Positions 1 through 8,384 of a stretch of DNA of 20,000 nt are shown here, in pieces. Positions within the stretch are counted from its first letter, which is position 1. The number at the start of each line of letters is the position of its first letter. The position numbers and the translations under genes are program-made. Source of the DNA: Glandiceps talaboti (taxonomy: Eukaryota > Hemichordata > Enteropneusta > Spengelidae); contig NC_135562.1 of assembly GCF_964340395.1 (NCBI RefSeq), positions 5,735,134 through 5,755,133 of the forward strand. The letters run 5' to 3'. The notes beneath the pieces are model-generated. The model had not been told where the DNA came from. It was given only the letters and a program-made list of their open reading frames with translations, and searched no databases.

Positions 1-541
1 AAAATGTACATAAACTACAATCGTCTGCTAGCAGAACTAACATACTTCCGTAAAAAAACAACAACATTTTTTTGGGCACAGATGTTTACAACATCGAAAG
101 TTTTCTGTAAATATTTTTAAAAAATGCATTGATATGAAAAACGAAATTTATTTTCGCAAATTTTTGAAAGATTGATTCAAAGCCTTCGCTTCCGAAACGT
201 GTTGGAGTTCTTCCGAAAGGAGAGTTGAGCTCTTTAACACTGTCCTTATTTTTGTATGACCAAGGCACTGTATACCACAGTTTTCATTTTCGTAAGTGTA
301 AATAATGTAACCAGATAGAGTGAGAGAGAAAGAGAGCGAAATCTTGCCCATGTTTCCAGTGTACATATTATACTGTCATAAACGTACAGTACTATATATT
401 TATACTATTTTAACAACCTCGCTATAATCATCTTAGATTTAGACGTACCTGTAGTTTATTTTACTATGTTTGTTATAATATCAGAATTGTAATTTTTGTA
501 CGGTCTGTATTAAATGCGTAATAATCAATATAAATCCAAGT
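1..541. other. Left flank, no gene recognised
   Basis: AT-rich sequence with a short purine run near 318-340. The minus-strand open frames of 60-72 codons show no recognisable domain. Confidence 0.5.
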
Positions 542-641
542 TGTATGTATGTGTGTATGTAAGTATGTATGTATGTATGTATGTATGTATGTATGTATGT
601 ATGTATGTATGTATGTATGTATGTGTGTATGTGTGTATGTG

Positions 642-673
<32 letters not shown>

Positions 674-702
674 TGCGTGCGTATGTATGTATGTATGTAT
701 GT
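542..702 (+). repeat. (TATG)n microsatellite with (GT)n and (GTGC)n core
   Basis: Tandem tatg units run with a central gt run and a gtgc run (about 655-681), then return to tatg. It abuts the truncated 5' edge of the Penelope-like element. Translations through it are low-complexity Met-Tyr-Val-Cys artefacts. Confidence 0.95.
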
Positions 703-1601
703 ACATCTATTTATACTAAACCTACTGATTCACATTCATATTTGCAGTATGGTTCATCACATCCTAATAAGTGTAAAGATTCCATTCCCTATTCACAATT
801 ACTTCGTTTACGTCGTATTTGTAGTAGTGATTTGGATTTCAGAAAAAGGTCTGCTGAATTTTGCACGTACTTCCATCAACGTGGTTATCCTATGTCTGTT
901 ACCAACGCGGCTTTACATAAAGTATCATCTTTGTCTAGGGAAGCTTGTATCAAATCACATGATCAGAGGAGTAACAACGATCGTCCCATACTAGCTCTTA
1001 CATACCATCCCTTTTCAACTAGAGTTAAAGACATTGCATACAAGCATTTTAATATCTTACGTTCTAATAGGGTTACCAATTCATTGTTTCCTGCAGTACC
1101 ATTAACAGCTTGGCGTCGTGATACCAGTCGTAGAGATATGGTGGTACGTACAGAACAACGTGAATTGGAAGTTAATGCTGGTTCTTTTCCGTGCGATCGT
1201 ACTCGATGTGGTACATGTCGTTTCATTATTATACTAATCATGTTTTTGGCCCTAAGAACAGTGTGCCAGTTACAAGTAGATTTACTTGTATTAGTACTAA
1301 TGTAGTGTATTGCATTACATGTCAAAAATGTGGTTTTCTATATATAGGTTCAACTGTACGTCGTCTTGGTGATCGTTTCGTGGAACATCTCCGTTTGACC
1401 AGACAAAAGAATCGTAACTATCCCGTATCTATGCATTTTATTACAAACGATCATAATGTATCAGATATGTCCATTTCAGGAATTTGTAAGGTTTCTGGTG
1501 ATGAGAAAGCTTTGAGGTTGAAGGAAGAAGAAATCATTTTCCGTCTTGGAACGCTGGAACCCCTTGGAATTAATATATTATTCTCGTCTTTCCCAATCTA
1601 A
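703..1601 (+). pseudogene. Penelope-like RT connector and GIY-YIG endonuclease, frameshifted
   Basis: Two overlapping frames make up one broken protein. Frame 1, from about 703 to 1224, reads IYTKPTDSHSYLQYG, then SHPNKCKDSIPYSQ and RSAEFCTYFHQRGYP, typical of the post-palm region of PLE RTs, and ends in a Cys cluster PCDRTRCGTC (Cys codons 1192, 1207, 1216). Frame 2, from about 1225 to the TAA at 1599-1601, carries NVVYCITCQKCG (Cys codons 1311, 1320, 1329), the YIG triplet at 1341-1349, the conserved Arg/His segment GDRFVEH, and a C-terminal EEEIIFRLGTLEPLGIN with the expected Glu. The break lies in attattata around 1224-1235 and corresponds to one lost base or two extra bases. About 300 codons remain of a family usually well over 700. 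It is clearly nonfunctional as an element. Confidence 0.87.
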
Positions 1602-1782
1602 ATATCATGATTATTGGGTATTTTTTAAATTTCAGGCGTATTCTATTGGGTTCTATTAGGTGCGTGCGAATTTAAGAACTTATCCCACGTACAACCGTTT
1701 ATTTATATCACGCGCGGTTTTGTTCCATTATATTTAGAAATGTTCGGGTTGTCACCTGGCATTTCTCTGTCTCGCCAATTTT

Positions 1783-1817
1783 TCCTTTGAAAAAGAATAT
1801 TTATTCGAAACGTCGGA
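1783..1817 (+). ncRNA. Degenerate hammerhead-ribozyme-like motif in the PLE 3' tail
   Basis: The order resembles a hammerhead core: tcc-TTTGAAAAA, then stem GAAT (1795-1798) with loop attt and ATTC (1803-1806), then GAAAC (1807-1811), GTC (1812-1814) and GGA, which pairs with the upstream TCC. The CUGANGA box is altered (TTTGAAAA), so cleavage activity is unlikely. Hammerheads are known in terminal repeats of Penelope-like elements; assigning this copy to them is inference. Confidence 0.3.
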
Positions 1818-1867
1818 TTTAACAGCTATATATACGGACTGGTTTATTAGTTCCTTATGCATTTTTT

Positions 1868-2190
1868 TTATGTATGTATGTATGTATGTATGTATGTATG
1901 TATGTATGTATGTATGTATGTATGTATGTATGTATGTATGCATGCATGCATGTATGTATGTATGTATGTATGTATGTATGTATGTATGTATGTATGTATG
2001 TATGTATGTGTGTATGTATGTATGTGTGTGGGTGGGGTGGATGTCTGTCTGTCTGTCTGTCTGTCTGGATGGATGGATGGATGGATGGATGGATGGATGG
2101 ATGAATGAATGGTTGATGGATGATGGGTGGATGAATGGATGGATGGATGGATGGATGGATGTGGTGGTGGTGGTGGTGGTGGGGGGGGGG
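1868..2190 (+). repeat. Compound microsatellite (TATG)n-(TCTG)n-(GGAT)n-(GGT)n
   Basis: (TATG)n with a GCAT interruption at 1940-1951 runs to about 2032. It is followed by (TCTG)6 at 2043-2066, (GGAT)n with GAAT variants to about 2160, (GTG)n, and a G10 run at 2181-2190. It directly follows the Penelope-like tail. Confidence 0.95.
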
Positions 2191-2710
2191 AGATCAGTCA
2201 ATGTGTTTGTGTGATTGCATCTGCACAAATTTAAATGCCGATCACGTCCACTCTGACATTTTTCCAAAATGATTTACTATATCTTAGCATGGATGTCACA
2301 GAATGATTGGTGTTGATTGCCTGAAAACGAAAGAAGTGGATAATAGTGATGGTTGGTACGAGTGGTTAGAGTTAATCAGGCATACAGACGTACATTTACA
2401 ACTGCCACTCTATGAATGATAAAACGGAGAGTTTTCACTGATACATTGTCCATTACACACGCACTTCTTATAAATACAGATAACCTCATCTTTACAAGTA
2501 GGGCAATCTCTCACCTTCATTCAGGTACACAATTCATTTGGTGAATAAAACAGAAAAGTGCGACACCTCATCTCAGATAAGTGCACTTTTTCTCGAGTTG
2601 CTAGCCTCAGAAATACTCTAAGTTGATTACGCTAGGGATCGTTTTGTTATTATTAGCGTGAAGTGGGGCGAGGGGAATTAGTGTTTAGTATGCTAACAAA
2701 AAGCTATTGT
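2191..2710. other. Intergenic or intronic, no gene recognised
   Basis: Mixed AT-rich sequence with no open frame showing a domain, no splice-flanked coding candidate and no repeat structure. Confidence 0.45.
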
Positions 2711-3148
2711 TGTATGTATGTATGTATGTATGTATGTATGTATGTATGTATGTATGTATGTATGTATGTATGTATGTATGTATGTGTGTGTATGCATGCA
2801 TGCATGCATGCATGTATGTATGTATGTATGTATGTATGTGTGTATGTATGCATGTATGTATGTATATGCATGCATGCATGTAAGTGTGTACATACGTATC
2901 TACGTACATACAGTATATGCACGCACACACTCATGCATACATACATACATACATACATACATACATACATACATACATACATAAATACATACATACATAC
3001 ATACATACATACATACATACATACATACATACATACATACATACATACATACATACATACATACATACATACATACATACATACATACATACATACATAC
3101 ATACATACATACATACATACATACATACAAACAAACAAACAAACAAAC
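2711..3148 (+). repeat. Strand-switching microsatellite: (TATG)n then (CATA)n
   Basis: (TATG)n with (GCAT)n blocks (2711-2883) is followed by about 50 bp of mixed sequence, then (CATA)n at 2934-3128 and (AAAC)5 at about 3128-3148. The two long arms are reverse complements in sequence and could form a hairpin of over 160 bp. Confidence 0.95.
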
Positions 3149-3185
3149 ATACTCACACACACATGTGTATATATATGTGTATAAT

Positions 3186-4074
3186 AAATTTTTAACATAA
3201 AAATATACCCTTTTTATTATTTTTATACATATTCTATCCTTGATTTATTTGATAGTTTATTTTCAGTTGTTGAGTGGTGATGATTTGGCCAATGATCTTT
3301 TTTGGAAATAAAGTACTTGTTTATTACAAAATATTTCAATATATGCCAATTTATTTTCATTTTACCAAAGAAAGTACGAACACACGACTGGTGAATTTGT
3401 TATTTATGTGCTACATGTTGTAAATATTCCTCTGTATACTTCAAAATGTTCGCATAGCACTTCATATTTAATGATGTGGAAAAGCGAAAGGAAATTTAAT
3501 TCATTGAATAAGTCTCTGTTATTGTTAGCTAAATTTCTCTTTGCTGTATGTGTGTTACGCCAATTAGGAGGAAGGAATGTACGCAAGTTGGAACAAGAAG
3601 TACCAACGTACCAACGAGCGTTCACGTTTATGGCATGGTCGCCGAGAGAACTTGAAATCGAAATAATGAGTGCGCCATCTTTGGTAGCAGAAAACAAGAC
3701 TGGGGACGACTACTCCACCACACGGTCACGAAACCTATCAAGTTTTACGTTACATCTTGAACAGCACGTGACGTCAGTTCATACCGTGTCTCCGGTTGGT
3801 TAAAAACGGCGATGCACAAGCCAACATTGTTGACAAAAACCTGTAGCGCTTTCCAACAAACGAGCGTTTAGTGTAGAAGGATTGAGTTCACGTGGGGTTG
3901 TCTGAGCAGAGAGTGTTGTACGGCATACTCCATTAGTAAGCTTTGTGTCACCGGCGTGTACGTACAGACACCACTAGTTTTTCTCTGTATTTGTGCCTTT
4001 AAGATTATCAATATGTGAAACGACACAGGACTACATGTGACGGAAAATTACAACTAAATTTGGTACTTTTTTAA
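3186..4074 (+). other. Unique sequence, possible promoter and 5' leader
   Basis: No convincing protein was seen; the 131-codon plus-strand frame at 3408-3803 has no recognisable domain. A CACGTG E-box at 3765-3770 overlaps a palindromic TGACGTCA (CRE) at 3769-3776, about 300 bp before a candidate first exon. Confidence 0.3.
3765..3776 (+). promoter_or_regulatory. Overlapping E-box (CACGTG) and full CRE (TGACGTCA)
   Basis: The sequence cacgtgacgtca contains a perfect E-box palindrome and a perfect 8-bp CRE sharing two bases. Such sites bind bHLH-ZIP and CREB/ATF factors; use here is inferred only from the motif and from the possible first exon downstream. Confidence 0.35.
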
Positions 4075-4118
4075 ATGGAAGATGGGATGCTCTTCCGGAA
4101 AACAGACCTCGGGTCAAG
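4075..4118 (+). other. Candidate 5' coding exon with a perfect donor
   Basis: ATG at 4075 opens 14 codons (MEDGMLFRKTDLGS plus two bases) ending at AG|GTAAGT (4118/4119), a consensus donor. It is in phase 2, which does not fit the phase-1 acceptor at 8145, and no AG near that exon offers the required phase. It may be a first exon of the EF-hand gene through an unseen intermediate exon, an exon of another gene, a non-coding leader exon, or chance. Confidence 0.2.
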
Positions 4119-4161
4119 GTAAGTGTTGTAACGTTATCCCGACGAACATAATTGTGACGTA

Positions 4162-4192
4162 GGTGGTGGTGGTGGTGGTGGTGGTGGTGGTT
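4162..4192 (+). repeat. (GGT)10 trinucleotide repeat
   Basis: Uninterrupted ggt units ending in ttggggcagg. Confidence 0.9.
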
Positions 4193-4865
4193 GGGGCAGG
4201 GGTTACAGACGAACTACAGAAAGATGAGAGTTTACAAGACGAAATGTCAACTTTTAATGTGCCCTCTGTATCGTACCCAACCGTTTCAGGTTTCAATCGT
4301 TTTGTTGTTCATCCAGCTGTCATAAAAATAGCAACCCTCGACCGTGTGATAGATAGACGTGGTGTATTATAGTCACCCAGTAATAGTGGAGATTGTTACA
4401 AGAACGTTCCCCTTCAAAGAATATGTTGTCCATATTACGAAGCGGAAGTGAACCGACGGCATCAGAAATTGCAATTATTCACTTCGACCTAATTAGTCAG
4501 ACTTGGCGTGTCAGGTATACGAGCTGTCGAATCGCTAAATATACTAGTACTATAGTAGTAGTAGTACATCTTTGACGATAGTTCCAATCGCATAATATTT
4601 GGCGACGGGGTTTAATACACTGTCTGACGAATGTGAAAGTCCAGTCAATTACTCAGAGTATTGAATCAGGAAGTCGACATCTGATACTCAGCACAATTGA
4701 TAATTTGTTTAGTTAAAACACTGCTCTTGGTGACCCGTATTCATGCATTGATGGCTGTATACTTCTAAATTGCAAACAAGAACTATAACGCCCCCGGTCT
4801 TTCTCACATATCTAATCACCACCCGACCTATAGCTCTATTAAAAACACCCCACGGGTATGATTAA

Positions 4866-4866
<1 letters not shown>
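4193..4866. other. No gene recognised
   Basis: Plus-strand open frames at 4163-4372 and 4393-4575 have no domain or splice support. The remaining sequence is unremarkable. Confidence 0.4.
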
Positions 4867-4926
<60 letters not shown>

Positions 4927-4936
4927 CACACACACA
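4867..4936 (+). repeat. (CA)35 microsatellite
   Basis: Continuous CA dinucleotides with a single CG interruption near 4919-4920. Confidence 0.95.
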
Positions 4937-5740
4937 ATACCCGTACAATGCACCCTACAGAATTTGATTTCAAATTCATAGAAAATAGTACTGATGGATG
5001 TACATGTCAACATCATCGTGATCTGAAAAATAACAGCAGACCGAGACACCAGATCCTGAATGAATGACTCACTGCAACCTGTCATAATACTAACACGTGC
5101 CATCATTTACCCACATCTTTTCTAATAACACGTATGTGTTCATTTCACTTTCTTCCGAATGTAATCTATTTCCTGTCAGGATAGAATAGGCATTCGAAAT
5201 CGTGTTCCCAGAGAATACTAAACAAGACAAGTTTTAATATATTTTCGTCTTCATCAAATTTAATCAACAAACACATTGACTAAAAATATTTCCCACATTT
5301 CATCTCCTCTATATAACGATTCGCTCGGGATTTATTAAATTGGCCGGCTATCTTTCATTTCATTGTTGTGGAGTTATGATCGGTACGTTGCCATGGTGAT
5401 CACCACTGTGAGTCACTGTTATGAAAACTATGACATCGGATTTCACGTGATCAATTTCATCGCTATATGTCGGCCAAAATAGTGAAAATCGAACGACGGT
5501 TTCTCGGATCAAACCCTACCGAGCGTAAAAATACTAAATAAGGGTTACTCCTATATTCTGTTTGATTTACATCTAGGCGTTCTGATCAAGGAAATAGCAG
5601 TCGACAGCTTGATCGTTAAATATCTACAACATTAAGTTATAAACTAAACGACAGCGGAACGTTTCATTGTGTTTCCACATCAAAAGATATTTTTTTTACA
5701 ATTCATATATGAAATATTATAACATTTCTTGTCAAATGAA
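4937..5740. other. No gene recognised; one X-box-like site
   Basis: GTTGCCATGGTGAT at 5387-5400 resembles an X-box and overlaps the perfect palindrome GGTGATCACC (5395-5404). Nothing else was supported. Confidence 0.4.
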
Positions 5741-5741
5741 A

Positions 5742-6700
5742 ACCCCACACGTGCATGTGTGCCAATTGTGTTTACTTTTCAATAATTGATTCATTATTGT
5801 ATACAGTCTAGGTTACTATAGAAACATAATGTTGTGTATTTTACTTTGGATAAACAAAACTCGCTCGTGTGAGTAAAATTAGTGTAATTTTTGACAGGCA
5901 GTAATTCATTATTATATGGTCTTGGTTACCATAGAAACAGAACATTGTAACTGGATACTGTATATCTGGGAGGGGGGATGAAATTCACAAATGTACTATA
6001 TTAGATTAAATTTTTTCGATGAAAATAAATTCGTCATTAAAAGTTCTTGCAAAATTGGTATAATTTTCAACAACAATTCATCATTATGTTGCCTTGGTTA
6101 CCGTTGAAACATGAACGTATTATATTATATATCATTGGGGAAAGCAAAACTCACACGTGTATGTAATAAATGAACTTTTAACGAAATAATGATGTAGTCA
6201 TTGTTACTATAGAAACTTGATATTTAACTCGCACGTGTGTGCAAAATTGGTGTATATTTAGACGAAAATGAATTCATCTTCTTATGATCATGGTTACCAT
6301 AGAAACACAATATTGAACCTGTATATTCTAAGAAACAAACCTAAACTTACACAGTCATGCGGGGGGGGGGGGGGGGGGGGGCTTAACTAGGAACTTTTCG
6401 ACAAGTGAGTTACTGATTATATAAACACGAGTTTGCATATTGCATTAATTTTTTGGAGGAAAATAAAACTAAAGCGTGTGCAATTGATGTACTTTTTATC
6501 AAAACTTAACCCAGCATCGTATAATTGTGGTATCCATAGAAACACACAATGCTGTACGTTTAGACTGTAGTTTAGGAACATCTTGACAACAAACAGTGCA
6601 CCGTTCTTGTTACCATAGAAACATGTGTAAGCGCAACTTTGTACATATCCGAGTCGGCAACAAACAATGCACTAATCTTGGTTACCATAGAAACGGAAAT
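5742..6700 (+). repeat. Diverged tandem repeat containing eight X-box-like cores
   Basis: Degenerate units of about 70-240 bp share an order: aaaactc(a/g)cacgtgtg, caaaattggtgta, aattcattattat, ggtcttg, then GTTACCATAGAAAC. The cores are at 5812-5825, 5925-5938, 6097-6110, 6203-6216, 6293-6306, 6530-6543, 6609-6622 and 6681-6694. The 14-bp core is far better conserved than the rest. GTTACC matches the RFX half-site GTNRCC and AGAAAC is one base from RGYAAC. CACGTG recurs at 5748, 6154 and 6232. Confidence 0.8.
6361..6381 (+). repeat. Poly(G) run of 21
   Basis: An uninterrupted run of 21 G on the plus strand inside the X-box repeat region. It has strong G-quadruplex potential, and its length is prone to sequencing or assembly error. 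Confidence 0.85.
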
Positions 6701-7047
6701 CGATGTTGTGTATTTTGAAACATCTTTTTTTTACTTGTGTGTACAGAAATGAACAAATCTTTCCGAGTAACGACGTGCTCTATGTTAAAACTATTCAGCC
6801 CGTTGTTAATTTCAGTGGTTTTTATGTACATTTCAAACCGCTTTCTTTTTTAATCATTTTTAAAAGCCTAGAGCTTAAAAGTAAGTAAATGTAGATTTCA
6901 TCGATGTAAGCATAATAATGTAAATTTCATGACGGTATAAACGTCGTGATATAATCTTACTTTCAAATGTCAGGTGTATTGAATCACTTCAAAGTAAGGG
7001 AGTCCAGGAAATAGAACACTAAAGAGACAATGTACCGACATTTAAAA
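6701..7047. other. No gene recognised
   Basis: AT-rich sequence between two repeat blocks; the 61-codon open frame at 6703-6888 has no recognisable features. Confidence 0.4.
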
Positions 7048-7278
7048 GAAAAAATACATATAACTGATATGCATACTAAGTTGATAGATTCGATGAAAAA
7101 TACATATAACTGATATGCATACTACGTTGATAGATTCGATGAAAAATACATATAACTGATATGCATACTAAGTTGATAGATTCGATGAAAAATACATATA
7201 ACTGATATGCATACTAAGTTGATAGATTCGATGAAAAATACATATAACTGATATGCATACTAAGTTGATAGATTCGAT
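7048..7278 (+). repeat. 46-bp minisatellite, five near-identical copies
   Basis: Copies start at 7048 (with one extra A), 7095, 7141, 7187 and 7233. The unit begins gaaaaatacatataactg, contains the palindrome tatgcata, and ends ttgatagattcgat. The second copy differs by one base (actacg for actaag). The high identity suggests recent amplification. Confidence 0.95.
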
Positions 7279-7524
7279 AACCAACTTACGTGTTCTCGTA
7301 ATATAATGTTTCTTTATATCTGCTTTCTCCGTTCTATGATACATAGTTTTATTTGGTTTAAGCCAACAATTGCTGTTAACACAAGGTTTCCTTTGCGAAT
7401 GAAAATATAAATGAAACAACTCAGATTTTAAAAAATATTTACATCGTAGTGTTTGTTATCATGGTTGTGTTGCGCTGCCGTTGTTGGTTTTAGAGGGTCC
7501 TGGGAAAGACTAGCATTTAGCTAA

Positions 7525-7744
7525 GGCCTAAAAAAAATTGTTTGGTTCCGGTCACCCGACCCCATCGACCCTAAACTTTTTTTACGTATTCGAGAAAAAA
7601 TTAATAAAATCGCAATAATTGGGAAGTCTCACAAGAAATAGTGGATGCGGAAACTGACAACTAGAATACGTAAACAAATGTTTAGTGTCGGCAGTGAAAA
7701 ACTAGGTGGGGTCGGGTAACAGGAACCAAACAATTTTTTAGGCC
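7525..7744 (+). mobile_element. Foldback MITE-like element, copy 1
   Basis: 220 bp with long terminal inverted repeats: GGCCTAAAAAA..TTGTTTGGTTCC..ACCCGACCCCA on the left, and its reverse complement ending aaccaaacaa..ttaggcc on the right. Complementarity extends about 75 bp inward to acgtattc/gaatacgt. The left arm lacks roughly 15 bp (cctagtttttcactg) present in the right arm and in copy 2. The flanks are taa and caa. There is no coding capacity. Confidence 0.8.
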
Positions 7745-7802
7745 CAATGGTAAATGATTACGTGATACTAGGAAAATGGGATTGGAAGAAGTTGACTAAT
7801 AA

Positions 7803-8000
7803 GGCCAAATAAAAAAAGTTGTTTGGTTCCGGTTACCCGACCCCACCTAGTTTTTCACGCCGACCCTAACCTTTTTTAAACGTATCTCGAGAAAAATAAT
7901 AAGAAAATCGCGAAAATCGTGAAGTCTCGCATGAAATAGTGGGTGCGGAAACTGACGTTAACTTCAAAAGACAATATAAACCACACAATTTTTTTAGGCC
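7803..8000 (+). mobile_element. Foldback MITE-like element, copy 2, right arm deleted
   Basis: 198 bp, same orientation as the neighbouring copy and aligning with it from the left terminus through the centre (agtctc..gaaatagtgg.tgcggaaactgac). Only about 22 bp of the right inverted repeat remain (cacacaatttttttaggcc). It is flanked by taa on both sides (7800-7802, 8001-8003), a possible 3-bp target duplication as made by PIF/Harbinger-type transposases; the superfamily is inferred. Confidence 0.75.
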
Positions 8001-8134
8001 TAACTAATTGAGTCCAACCTCTGTAAACATACGACAGACGATAAAATGTAGCAAAGCAGTATTAGTGAGATTTTGTCGAGCCAGACACGTCTTGGACATT
8101 TCGTTTCGAGTCTTTCAATGTATACACAATTTGT

Positions 8135-8384
8135 ATGATTGCAGATACAGGAGAGAAACGCGTCACTGAAGATGAAATTTATGATGCATTCATGAAATTT
8201 GATTCGAATGGCGACGGCTACATAACCCCAGACGAACTACGGCACGTAGTTAAAGAAATCGGCAAAAAGTTCTCCGATAGAAAATTGGATCATATGATTC
8301 GACAGGCCGATATGGATGGCGACGGAAGGGTTAACTACAGGGAATTCGTCAGAATAATGCAGTCGGATCAAAAGGAGAGAAAGG
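8135..8384 (+). CDS. Calmodulin-like protein, exon encoding the first EF-hand pair
   Basis: This exon encodes a complete two-EF-hand lobe of the calmodulin/troponin-C superfamily, cytosolic Ca2+ sensors that bind target helices. Both loops are canonical 12-mers, DSNGDGYITPDE and DMDGDGRVNYRE, with Asp at 1, Asp/Asn at 3, Asp at 5, Gly at 6, Ile/Val at 8 and Glu at 12, so both should bind Ca2+. The helices resemble the calmodulin C-lobe (DELRHVV, MIRQAD, VNYREF). The donor is AGG|GTGAGT at 8384/8385, phase 1. The 5' limit is uncertain. ATG at 8135 gives an N-terminus beginning MIADTGEK and, with the downstream exon, a 152-aa protein close to calmodulin's 149. Alternatively, a moderate acceptor (gattgcag|AT) at 8144/8145 gives an 80-codon phase 1-1 exon that needs upstream exons. 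The Kozak context at 8135 is weak (T at -3). No other EF-hand loop was seen upstream in the window. Confidence 0.88.

Larger units (their letters stand above)
703..1860 (+). mobile_element. 5'-truncated Penelope-like retroelement with GIY-YIG endonuclease
   Basis: This is a remnant of a Penelope-like element (PLE), a class encoding a telomerase-related reverse transcriptase (RT) fused to a GIY-YIG endonuclease. The body starts abruptly at the edge of a (TATG)n array. It retains the C-terminal RT/connector region and the endonuclease, and continues about 260 bp past the stop to the edge of a second (TATG)n array. The RT palm with its catalytic aspartates is absent, so the copy is not autonomous. 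The 3' tail contains a small stem followed by GAAACGTC (1795-1814), resembling the hammerhead-type motifs known from PLEs. The exact 3' end, placed near 1855-1868, is a judgement. Confidence 0.85.

Noticed and set aside
86-366. Minus-strand ORFs in the left flank
   Set aside because: Two overlapping short frames without domains. I looked for more of the Penelope RT on either strand and saw none.
514-702. Start of a long plus-strand ORF from ATG 514
   Set aside because: The first 60 or so codons are translated (TATG)n/(GTGC)n repeat; only the part from about 703 is Penelope-like coding sequence.
1857-3195. Numerous Met-Tyr-Val-Cys and His-Thr-Tyr-Ile ORFs on both strands
   Set aside because: They are pure microsatellite translations without domains; (TATG)n has no stop codon in any frame, so they are expected artefacts.
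3408-3803. 131-codon plus-strand ORF
   Set aside because: No recognisable domain, a poor start context, an overlapping antisense ORF of similar length, and no splice or conservation evidence.
4163-4372. Possible exon after the (GGT)n, with acceptor-like ttacag at 4207
   Set aside because: The only open frame is phase 1, not compatible with the phase-2 donor at 4118, and the residues show no domain.
7048-7278. CRISPR array (regular repeats)
   Set aside because: Whole 46-bp units are tandem with no unique spacers, and the genome is clearly eukaryotic.
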